Assembly (NCBI RefSeq): GCF_965138505.1
Contig: NZ_CBCSCO010000002.1
Location: 62,001-126,000, forward strand
Length of the DNA: 64,000 nucleotides
Direction of reading: 5' to 3'
From: Litorimonas haliclonae
Lineage (GTDB): Bacteria > Pseudomonadota > Alphaproteobacteria > Caulobacterales > Maricaulaceae
Made by a program: the position numbers and the translations under genes. The notes beneath the pieces were generated by a model. It did no database searches. It was not told the origin of the DNA and saw nothing but the letters and a program-made list of their open reading frames with translations. This document shows positions 9,361 to 16,080 of the stretch, piece by piece. Position 1 is the stretch's first letter, and each line of letters starts with the position of its first letter.

Positions 9361-9852
9361 TTACTCCTTCCAGGTCACGTCGCGGCCATAGAGGGGAACC
9401 GTGCTGATACTCATTTTCGCCGAGCCGTCGACCACTTCTTTTGAATATATCAAATAGATGAGAGTGTCAGCCTCTCGGTCGTAGACACGCCTTACGCTGA
9501 GCGTTTTGAACCAGAGCGCTTGCTTCTGCTTTAATAAGCTTTCTCCGCTTTTACCGCGTTTGATATCCCCAATTAATATGGGGCCCGTTTGTTCGCAGTT
9601 GATAGACCCATTAGATGGGTTTTCGAACCATGAGCCTTTTCTGAGCCTATCAATTACGCTACGGTCAAAATGAGCGATGTGACAGGTGATACCGGAGACT
9701 TTTTCGTCTTCAAAAGAATCGATTTTGATTTCATTGCCTGTGATATCATTGTTGATTTCACCTACGTCATTTTGGCCGGAATTCCCGCAAGCTGAAAGAA
9801 TTGCAGCAAAAAACGCGTATCCAATGCCTTTTGCTAAGAGCTCAATAGTCAT
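9361..9852 (-). CDS. creA: CreA-family lipoprotein
   Basis: 163-aa CreA-like protein. The N-terminus has a hydrophobic stretch ending in lipobox-like ILSACGNS, so it is probably lipidated; most CreA proteins carry a plain signal peptide. Family motifs: IDSFEDEKVSGITCH, NPSNGSINCEQTGPI, LLKQKQALWFKTLSVRRVYD and TLIYLIYSKEV. The molecular role of CreA is unknown. The start is preceded by AGGAC at good spacing. A strong hairpin with T-run (9875-9910) lies only about 25 bp upstream and points the same way, so the gene may be expressed by read-through of the small-RNA transcript described there. Confidence 0.8.
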   Translation of the reverse strand: MTIELLAKGIGYAFFAAILSACGNSGQNDVGEINNDITGNEIKIDSFEDEKVSGITCHIAHFDRSVIDRLRKGSWFENPSNGSINCEQTGPILIGDIKRGKSGESLLKQKQALWFKTLSVRRVYDREADTLIYLIYSKEVVDGSAKMSISTVPLYGRDVTWKE

Positions 9853-9865
9853 AAAAATTGTCCTA

Positions 9866-9962
9866 AAACGAAAAGGCCCGGGGACTGAGAAGGGGAGCAG
9901 TCACCGGGCCGAAAGCGCTAATATCAAGGGGAGGGATTATAGCGCGTTGTGTTAATATGTCT
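9866..9962 (-). ncRNA. Candidate small RNA with two C-rich hairpin loops
   Basis: Read on the minus strand: an EcfG-like promoter (9967-9991) is followed by a first hairpin with stem GCGCTA/TAGCGC (9915-9920 with 9940-9945), whose loop exposes CCCTCCCC. A second, stronger hairpin (GGCCCGG 9875-9881 with CCGGGCC 9904-9910, plus inner GACTG/CAGTC) exposes CTCCCC in a 10-nt loop and is followed by TTTTCGTTTT. I find no good ORF in it. Paired C-rich loops that could bind Shine-Dalgarno sequences recall alphaproteobacterial stress RNAs such as GsrN and the CcsR/cuckoo RNAs. That resemblance is by architecture, not alignment. It could instead be a regulatory leader of creA. Confidence 0.55.
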
Positions 9963-9966
9963 GCCT

Positions 9967-9991
9967 AACTCTCGATCAGGCAAAAGGTTCC
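9967..9991 (-). promoter_or_regulatory. EcfG-like promoter for the candidate small RNA
   Basis: On the minus strand GGAAC (9991-9987), 16 bp, then AGTT (9970-9967). This matches the general-stress sigma factor EcfG consensus GGAAC-N16/17-CGTT except for the first -10 base. The predicted start is about 9961. Confidence 0.5.
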
Positions 9992-10077
9992 CTTAGGGAA
10001 AGAATAAACTCATCTAAAGATTCACCTGAATTCAGCAGCGAAGACAAGAAGGCCTCAATAAGGCTCTAAAAACGGGC

Positions 10078-10224
10078 TTATTCCTCCTCTTCTTCCCCCA
10101 AAGCTGCATCGGCCTGATGCTTTATTTCAGGAAACTCGGCGTCTTTGAGCTTACCTTTAAGCTCTTTTTCCGACTTCAGTTCACTCTTGGTCGGGTTTTT
10201 GGGGGTCTTGCTCTGATTGGTCAT
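10078..10224 (-). CDS. Small highly charged protein (48 aa), probable stress gene
   Basis: An ORF of 48 codons starting at the ATG 10224-10222, with an AAGGA ribosome site six bases upstream. It is rich in Lys and Glu: TKSELKSEKELKGKLKD in the middle and a C-terminal run of five Glu. There is no signal peptide or membrane segment, and it is likely helical or disordered. I do not recognise a family. A textbook EcfG promoter lies just upstream (10251-10276), so induction by general stress is the main clue. It is divergent from the secreted-protein gene at 10322. Confidence 0.7.
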   Translation of the reverse strand: MTNQSKTPKNPTKSELKSEKELKGKLKDAEFPEIKHQADAALGEEEEE

Positions 10225-10250
10225 AAAAAGTCCTTATTTCGATAGTAAAG

Positions 10251-10276
10251 CAACGAGTGAACAAAAATGTAGTTCC
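10251..10276 (-). promoter_or_regulatory. EcfG-type promoter of the 48-aa charged protein
   Basis: On the minus strand GGAAC (10276-10272), exactly 16 bp, then CGTT (10255-10252). This is a perfect match to the EcfG consensus. The start codon lies about 27 bp downstream of the -10, leaving a short leader with AAGGA. Confidence 0.7.
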
Positions 10277-10288
10277 ACAGCCTTAAGC

Positions 10289-10314
10289 GGAACGTTTTGT
10301 AAGGGTCAGCGTAA
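10289..10314 (+). promoter_or_regulatory. EcfG-like promoter facing the secreted-protein gene
   Basis: GGAAC (10289-10293), 16 bp, CGTAA (10310-10314). It is arranged back-to-back with the perfect minus-strand EcfG promoter 12 bp away. If used, transcription would start about at the ATG (10322), making a nearly leaderless mRNA. Confidence 0.4.
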
Positions 10315-10321
10315 AATAGGT

Positions 10322-10804
10322 ATGAAAACGCAAATTATGACTGGCATATTGGCTTCTTTTATCGCTTTTTCAGCGGGAATGGCAGCTCATGCGGACGGCG
10401 AAAACAAATTGATCGTTGACGACGGTCAGAAGCGCGTTTGGAAATTTGTAAAAACCGACAGTTCTTCGACTTTTCTGACAAATGAAAATACAGACGCGCT
10501 GGAAACAATTGATTTTCAACGCTCTCAACGGAATATCAACATTGAGCCGATTGAAACGCTTAAAGAGCCTTCAATTGTGAAAACTCAAGACGAACGGATC
10601 TTTGAACAGGATAAGCCGGTGTTCAAATATGAGATTGCGCCGGATAGTCGGGCTTATTTCGGAATGCCGGATCGGTCAGAGCTAGAAGCCCAAGATATTG
10701 AATATAAAAAATACAATAATTATAGATCCGCCACTATGCCTGACGGGCGTTATGTGGAACCCTTATATACGGTCGCCGGAGCCGGCGTTAAAACTGAATT
10801 TTAA
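10322..10804 (+). CDS. Secreted protein of unknown function
   Basis: 160 aa beginning at the ATG 10322, which opens a clear Sec signal peptide (basic start, hydrophobic core, AAHADG cleavage region near residue 25). The in-frame extension to 10217 lacks such features and would cover the promoter pair. The mature part is polar with no cysteines, and I recognise no domain; visible segments include QKRVWKFVKTD and MPDGRYVEPLYTVAGAG. An EcfG-like promoter directly upstream and the divergent stress-type neighbour suggest a periplasmic stress role. Ends before a terminator hairpin. Confidence 0.7.
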   Translation: MKTQIMTGILASFIAFSAGMAAHADGENKLIVDDGQKRVWKFVKTDSSSTFLTNENTDALETIDFQRSQRNINIEPIETLKEPSIVKTQDERIFEQDKPVFKYEIAPDSRAYFGMPDRSELEAQDIEYKKYNNYRSATMPDGRYVEPLYTVAGAGVKTEF

Positions 10805-10850
10805 GCTTTACCGCTAAAGACTTAAAGGCAATGTCTAAATATAAGAAGTT

Positions 10851-10871
10851 AAGGCCCTAGAGGGGCCTTTT
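10851..10871 (+). terminator. Terminator after the secreted-protein gene
   Basis: AAGGCCC (10851-10857) and GGGCCTT (10863-10869) form a 7-bp stem with a 5-nt loop followed by a short T-run. Confidence 0.7.
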
Positions 10872-10902
10872 CTGTGTTTCGATCTAGCGCTTTAAATAAG
10901 AC

Positions 10903-11733
10903 CTAATCGCGAAGGAGGTCATTCACGCCGGTTTTTGACCGCGTTTTTGCATCAACGGTTTTCACGATAACGGCGCAGTCCAAACTGTGGCTGCCATCCT
11001 TGGACGGCAAGGTGCCTGGAACCACGACAGAATAGGCCGGAACTTCTCCGTAAGTAACTTCGCCGGTGTTGCGGTTATATATTTTTGTCGATTGCGAAAT
11101 AAACACGCCCATGGCCAAGACAGACCCTTCGCGGATAATGACGCCTTCCACCACTTCCGAACGGGCGCCAATAAAACAATTATCTTCTATGATCGTCGGA
11201 TTGGCTTGGAGGGGTTCCAAAACGCCGCCGATACCCGTCCCGGCGCTTATGTGGCAATCTTTGCCGACCTGAGCGCAGGACCCAACACTGGCCCAAGTAT
11301 CTACCATCGTGCCTTCACCGACATGGGCGCCGAGATTGACATAAGACGGCATTAAAACTGCGCCCGGGGCGATGTACGCGCCGCGGCGGACCGCGCAGGG
11401 AGGCACGGCGCGAAAGCCTGCTTTTTTAAAATCAGCTTCTGTCCAACCGGAAAATTTAGACGGCACTTTATCAAACCAAGCGCCGCTTGCCGGGCCGCCG
11501 CCCATTACGACATTCGCTTCTAATCTAAATCCAAGAAGGACAGCTTTCTTTAGCCATTGATGCACCACCCACTCGCCATTATCGCCTGGGGAAGCAACCC
11601 GGAATTTTCCGGAATCAAGACCCATAATAGCCGTTTCAATTGCGTCGCGGCGTTCGCCTTTGGTCTCCGGGGACAGGGTCGCTTTTTCATCCCATGCAGC
11701 TTCGATGGCAGTTTCGAGATCAGTTGCGGTCAT
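10903..11733 (-). CDS. dapD: Tetrahydrodipicolinate N-succinyltransferase
   Basis: Transfers succinyl from succinyl-CoA to tetrahydrodipicolinate in lysine/diaminopimelate synthesis. The ATG at 11733 gives 276 aa; the in-frame TTG at 11745 adds only four residues. The C-terminal half is a left-handed beta-helix of hexapeptide repeats, for example [40 protein letters not shown] and [20 protein letters not shown]-terminal signature: LLGFRLEAN then [15 protein letters not shown]. dapE is not adjacent. Confidence 0.96.
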   Translation of the reverse strand: MTATDLETAIEAAWDEKATLSPETKGERRDAIETAIMGLDSGKFRVASPGDNGEWVVHQWLKKAVLLGFRLEANVVMGGGPASGAWFDKVPSKFSGWTEADFKKAGFRAVPPCAVRRGAYIAPGAVLMPSYVNLGAHVGEGTMVDTWASVGSCAQVGKDCHISAGTGIGGVLEPLQANPTIIEDNCFIGARSEVVEGVIIREGSVLAMGVFISQSTKIYNRNTGEVTYGEVPAYSVVVPGTLPSKDGSHSLDCAVIVKTVDAKTRSKTGVNDLLRD

Positions 11734-11828
11734 ATCATCATCCAATAATGGGTTTTAAATCGCGCGCACAATAGGCAGGCGCGCTTTGAAGTCAATTCCA
11801 GCCCGTTATTTGGTCTTAGAAACAAGCC

Positions 11829-12278
11829 CTAAACGGCCTTGGTAAGCCAGAGGTGAAGTGCCTCGAGAAAACGGGACCTATCTCTATCCTTGAAAGGCGG
11901 GGGCCCTCCGATTGTGGGCATATCTGCCCCGGCGCGTAGATCCGCCATGATAGCCCGCGTTGCGAGCTGGCCTCCAATCGTATCCATTGTGAAAGCTTTT
12001 CCTGTCGGCGCAAGCACAGAAGCTCCTGACTTAAGGCACCGCTCGGCTAACAGAATGTCGGATGTGACAATTAAGACTCCGGGGTCCGCGCGTTCCGCAA
12101 TATAATCATCCGCCGCATCAAAAGCGTCAGACACACAAACGAATTGGATGAGAGGTTCGCGAGGAACACGCAGAAAAGAATTGCTGACAACGGTCACGGG
12201 CGTCTTGTGACGGCGTGCAACTTTATAGGTCTCTTCCCGCACGGGGCAGGCGTCAGCGTCAATATAGATATGAACCAT
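11829..12278 (-). CDS. YaiI/YqxD (DUF188) family protein
   Basis: 149-aa member of UPF0178. Motifs: IYIDADACPVREET at the start, VTSDILLAERCLKSGASVLAP, and GKAFTMDTIG. Conserved acidic residues (DADACP, TSDILLAE) recall PIN-like nucleases, but no activity is established for the family. It is about 95 bp upstream of dapD on the same strand and could be co-transcribed. Confidence 0.88.
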   Translation of the reverse strand: MVHIYIDADACPVREETYKVARRHKTPVTVVSNSFLRVPREPLIQFVCVSDAFDAADDYIAERADPGVLIVTSDILLAERCLKSGASVLAPTGKAFTMDTIGGQLATRAIMADLRAGADMPTIGGPPPFKDRDRSRFLEALHLWLTKAV

Positions 12279-12838
12279 GAGCGTCTTTCAGATCGAATTA
12301 TTCTACACCCTGTCAAACTAAAGGCGCGGAAAACAAAAATTGATGTCTAAACGCTTAGAGGCCAGGGGCGGCTAGTTGTAAATCAAACCTGAGAAAATAA
12401 CGAGGCACACAAACATGAGAAGCTCCCATAAAAATTAACGACGCCCCCTTATGAGAGTAAAAAACGAAACGGAGAGAGTCATTTTAATAAGCTTCAGTGA
12501 AATTTGAAGGGCCCGCACAAGGATGCGGCGTGAAGATTGTCGTTATGTCGAGCAAAGTGACACAGGTACAAGCTAGACCTGGTTTGCCCCCGTCGTTATT
12601 CACATTACGACAAAAATTTTAATTTTGCTGAGTTTTGACGTTTTGTTTTCCTCAAGCACAAAAACTCAACAAATGTAGAAATTTGTCTCTAATAACGCAT
12701 CATGACCTGTTATCTCAGTCATTAAACGCGCCAATGATTTGGCTAATCAGGGGCTGAGAGATAGTTAGGTCTCACGCATCTTTTTTCCCCGATGCTACCA
12801 ACTTCAAGCTCGGCCCCCGTGCCGGGCATTTTTTTTGC
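12279..12838. other. 560-bp gap with hairpins and an orphan terminator; possible ncRNA
   Basis: No convincing ORF. On the plus strand there are several small hairpins: CTTCA/TGAAG (12492-12509), CCGCA/TGCGG (12513-12528), CAGGT/ACCTG near 12565-12585, GAGTTTT/AAAACTC near 12640-12675, and TGAGA/TCTCA near 12755-12775. They end in a good terminator that belongs to no upstream plus-strand gene. This is what an intergenic RNA of about 300 nt would look like. I could not match it to tmRNA, 6S, SRP or RNase P RNA. Confidence 0.3.
12808..12836 (+). terminator. Orphan Rho-independent terminator
   Basis: GCTCGGC (12808-12814) pairs with GCCGGGC (12821-12827, one G-U), followed by eight T (12829-12836). 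It reads in the plus direction, but the flanking genes on both sides are on the minus strand, so it should end an unannotated plus-strand transcript. Confidence 0.7.
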
Positions 12839-13552
12839 TTACTGTGATAAAACCTCTGCGACCCACTTCGGCACTATCTCTCCTGCTTTTCCAAGCCGGC
12901 TCTCGTCGAACAAACTTGTGCCCTGACTTTCTTCAAGATTTAATTCGAGCGTCTTAATGCTTCTACGGCGCGCTTCGCTTACCAGCCCGGCGGCTGGGTA
13001 AACGGCGCCGCTTGTGCCGATGGAAACGAAGAGGTCAGCTTGGCTCATGACGTAATCTATGCGGTCCAGTTCATAGGGCATTTCGCCAAACCAGACTATG
13101 TCGGGGCGGGGGCCGGCTATTCGTTGACAGGCGATGCAGCTATCCTCCGGCGAGGTGTCTTCATGCGATTCCCATCTATGGCCGCAATACTGGCAGAGAA
13201 GAGAGGTCAAAACACCGTGCATATGAATGACGTTTTTAGCTCCGCCTTGTTCGTGGAGATTATCGACATTTTGCGTGATGGTTGTGAGTGAACCGCCTCG
13301 GGATTCTAATCCTTTTTCCAACTCCGCCAAGGCGAAATGGGCGGCATTGGGAGATACGCTTTTCAGGGCGGCCCGCCGCATATTATAAAATTGATGTACG
13401 AGCGCCGGATCAGCGGCAAAGCCTTCTGGGGTGGCGACTTGTTCTACTGGGTATTGTTCCCAGAGCCCGCCTTCCGCTCTGAATGTGTCGATCCCGCTTT
13501 CTGCGCTGATTCCTGCGCCCGTGAGGATGACAATGTGGTTTGGCTTTGACAT
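12839..13552 (-). CDS. cobB: Sir2-family NAD-dependent protein deacylase
   Basis: 237-aa class III (CobB-type) sirtuin. The Rossmann start GAGISAESGIDTFRAEGGLW, the catalytic pocket TQNVDNLHEQGG with the active His in MHGVL, and the zinc site CQYCG...CIACQ are all present; PRPDIVWFGEMP and GTSGAVYPA follow. Being class III, it may remove succinyl/malonyl as well as acetyl groups. The start codon is only 9 bp from the divergent phosphatase start, so the two promoters must overlap each other's coding sequence. Confidence 0.94.
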   Translation of the reverse strand: MSKPNHIVILTGAGISAESGIDTFRAEGGLWEQYPVEQVATPEGFAADPALVHQFYNMRRAALKSVSPNAAHFALAELEKGLESRGGSLTTITQNVDNLHEQGGAKNVIHMHGVLTSLLCQYCGHRWESHEDTSPEDSCIACQRIAGPRPDIVWFGEMPYELDRIDYVMSQADLFVSIGTSGAVYPAAGLVSEARRRSIKTLELNLEESQGTSLFDESRLGKAGEIVPKWVAEVLSQ

Positions 13553-13561
13553 AAGCTCTCC

Positions 13562-14027
13562 ATGCCCTCTGTCTTATTCATTTGTCTCGGGAATATATGC
13601 CGCTCTCCTACGGCAGAAGCCGTGTTTCGTCAAAAAGTCCGCGAGGCGGGTCTAAACATCGAAATTGAAAGCGCCGGGACTTCCGGCGCGCATGACGGCG
13701 AGGGGCCGGACCCGCGCAGTATCAAAGCGGGCAGGGGGGCGAGGCTATAGTTTTGAGGGGCAAAGGTCGCGCCAAGTGAAAGCCGAAGACTTTAACCGTT
13801 TTGACTACCTCCTGGCGATGGACAGTTACAACTTGTCCCACCTGCGCCGTGTCAAACCCCCAGAGGCCCGGACTCCTCCGAGGTTGTTTTTGGAATTTGC
13901 TGACGGTGTGATAGACCGTAATGTCCCTGACCCGTATTATGGCGGCGCCAGAGGGTTTGACGATGTATTGGATCTGATTGAACTGGCCAGTGAAGGCTTG
14001 CTCGCTGAAATCAGAGCAAATTTATAG
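13562..14027 (+). pseudogene. Low-molecular-weight protein tyrosine phosphatase, frameshifted
   Basis: Two overlapping frames together encode one LMW-PTP. The first (13562-13750) has the P-loop CLGNICRSPTAEAVF with nucleophile Cys8 and ends early at a TAG. The second, in the +1 frame, carries RGYSFEGQRSRQVKAEDFNR, DYLLAMD, and the general-acid loop VPDPYYGGARGFDDVL. The break falls in a run of six G (13734-13739). Removing one G joins the frames smoothly as SIKAGRGRGYSFEGQ and gives about 154 aa, the normal length. As written, the N-terminal fragment lacks the catalytic Asp, so the gene is inactive unless this is a sequencing error or a slippage switch. Confidence 0.85.
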
Positions 14028-14087
14028 ACATAGACGGCAAGACAGACTATTCCTCCGGCGAATTTAATAGTGATGTTCAGGTGAGAC

Positions 14088-15068
14088 ATGAAAAACGGTT
14101 TGGTAACAGTTTTCGGCGGCTCAGGCTTTCTCGGTAAACATGTGGTACGCGCTCTGGTGGCCAAAGGCTACCGCGTTCGCGTGCCTATGCGCCGTCCGCA
14201 TACTGGTATGGATCTACGGGTTATTGGCAATGTGGGCCAAGTGCAGCTTATGCAGGCAAATCTACGATATGAAAAGTCGGTTCAGCGCGCTGTCGAAGGG
14301 TCTGACGCAGTTGTTAATTTGGTTGCTATCTTGCATGAAGCTGGACAACAAAGTTTCGAATCTGTTCATGTCCGCGGCGCAGAGACTCTGGCCAAGGCGG
14401 TTGCAGCAGAAGGCATTACTAATTTCGTCCATGTGTCAGCTATTGGCGCCGATAAAGACAGCAAAAGCGATTACGCCCGTACAAAAGGCGAGGGCGAAAA
14501 CATCGTGCGCGAATACGTGCCGTCCGCTGATATTCTGCGTCCCTCTATTATGTTCGGTAATGAGGACGGGTTTTTCAACCGGTTCGCGTCCATGGCCCAG
14601 CTTTCGCCCATCCTCCCCCTGATTGGCGGCGGGAAAACAAAATTCCAGCCCGCCTATGTGGCGGATGTCGCTGACGCTATCGCCCGCCGGGTTGAAGTCG
14701 GCGCAAGCGCGCAGACCTATGAGCTAGGCGGACCACGTGTCTATTCCTTTAAAGAGCTGCTAGAATTAATGCTCGATGTGATTGCGAAGAAACGGTTGCT
14801 TGTGCCGGTCCCTTGGTTTGCAGCCAATATGATGGGCTTTGGCGGCGAAATGGCCGGGGCGCTGCCCTTTCTGGAGCCGTTCCTGACGCGCGACCAAGTC
14901 AAAAATTTAAAGAATGACAATATCGTATCAGAGAGCGCGCAAGGGTTTGACGAGCTGGGTATTACGCCGGAAACAGTTGAGGCAATTATCCCTTCCTATT
15001 TGATGAAATACCGCAAATATGGCGAATTCCATCAACCAGGGAAAGATAGTTGGCCGGAAGAAGCCTAA
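14088..15068 (+). CDS. NDUFA9-like NAD(P)-binding protein (atypical SDR)
   Basis: 326-aa extended/atypical short-chain dehydrogenase fold protein. Dinucleotide-binding motif VFGGSGFLGKHVVRALVAKG at residues about 7-26, VVNLVAILHE, VHVSAIGAD, and the YxxxK-like YARTKGEGE. It resembles the group of alphaproteobacterial proteins related to mitochondrial complex I accessory subunit NDUFA9. A role near the respiratory chain is inferred from family only; no nuo genes are in the window. Confidence 0.85.
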   Translation: MKNGLVTVFGGSGFLGKHVVRALVAKGYRVRVPMRRPHTGMDLRVIGNVGQVQLMQANLRYEKSVQRAVEGSDAVVNLVAILHEAGQQSFESVHVRGAETLAKAVAAEGITNFVHVSAIGADKDSKSDYARTKGEGENIVREYVPSADILRPSIMFGNEDGFFNRFASMAQLSPILPLIGGGKTKFQPAYVADVADAIARRVEVGASAQTYELGGPRVYSFKELLELMLDVIAKKRLLVPVPWFAANMMGFGGEMAGALPFLEPFLTRDQVKNLKNDNIVSESAQGFDELGITPETVEAIIPSYLMKYRKYGEFHQPGKDSWPEEA

Positions 15069-15114
15069 TATTTGATCTGAGGACAATTCATTATTTCACT
15101 TAGGGGAGTCTCAA

Positions 15115-16065
15115 ATGCGTAAATGTTCATTCTTAATGACGGGGGTCGCAGCGGCGCTTTTAAGTGCTTGCGGCGAGAATACGGCGGACGGAACGCCAAT
15201 GGAAACGCCTCAGACAGAAGCCATTCAGGCGGAAATGTCTGAAACAGAAATTGCAGCTACGGATAGGCAAAGGGCCAATCCTGCAGAGAAGCTGGACACG
15301 GTTTTGGCAGCTCAAGACGACGCGGCTAAGGCGCGCTATACTTACCGCCACCCCAAAGAGACGCTCCAGTTTTTCGGGGTTGAGCCAGGGATGATGGTAG
15401 CAGAAATTCTGCCTGGCGGAGGGTGGTATACCAAAATCCTCCTCCCTTATCTTGGCGAGGGCGGGAAGGTCATCGGCGTAGATTATTCTCTAGCCATGTG
15501 GCCAGAGTTTGGCGGGTTTGCCGATGAGGCCTTTCTAGAGAACAAGAAAACCTGGCCTACGACCTGGACGGAAACGGCAAATGGCTGGCGCGGGGACGAA
15601 GGGGCAACTGTCGAGGCATTTGCTTTTGGGAATAGAAATACCGCGCTCGACGGCACTGTCGATACGGTTCTTTTTATTCGCGCGCTTCATAATCTCGCCC
15701 GTTTCGAGGATGAAGGCGATTATCTCACTCAAGCGATTACTGACGCTCATGCCTTGCTTAAACCCGGCGGCATTCTGGGCGTTGTTCAGCACCAAGCCCG
15801 TGAGGATATGCCAGACGACTGGGCAGATGGGAGCAATGGATATCTTAAGAAGTCAGATATTATAGCGAAGATGGAAGCCGGTGGCTTTGAATTGGTCGAT
15901 GAAAGCAGCATCAATGAAAACGCTGATGACGTCCCTACAGCAGAAGACGGCGTCTGGCGCCTCCCTCCGACACTTGGCACATCGGCCGAGAATCCAGAGC
16001 TTCGCTCCGAGATGGAAGCAGTCGGCGAATCCAACCGCATGACGTTGAAATTCAAAAAGGTATAG
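15115..16065 (+). CDS. Lipoprotein with SAM-methyltransferase-like domain (COG4798 type)
   Basis: 316 aa with a lipoprotein signal (AALLSACGEN, lipobox Cys near residue 19), then a polar linker rich in Glu and Thr, then a methyltransferase-like fold. Visible motifs: TYRHPKETLQFFGVEPGMMV, AEILPGGGWYTKILLPYL (motif I-like), GKVIGVDYS, DTVLFIRALHNLARF, and LKPGGILGVVQHQA. COG4798-type predicted methyltransferases often have signal peptides; SAM is not expected in the periplasm, so the true activity is unclear. Start has GGGGAG upstream. Confidence 0.75.
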   Translation: MRKCSFLMTGVAAALLSACGENTADGTPMETPQTEAIQAEMSETEIAATDRQRANPAEKLDTVLAAQDDAAKARYTYRHPKETLQFFGVEPGMMVAEILPGGGWYTKILLPYLGEGGKVIGVDYSLAMWPEFGGFADEAFLENKKTWPTTWTETANGWRGDEGATVEAFAFGNRNTALDGTVDTVLFIRALHNLARFEDEGDYLTQAITDAHALLKPGGILGVVQHQAREDMPDDWADGSNGYLKKSDIIAKMEAGGFELVDESSINENADDVPTAEDGVWRLPPTLGTSAENPELRSEMEAVGESNRMTLKFKKV

Positions 16066-16080
16066 AGCGTGAAGTCTTAA

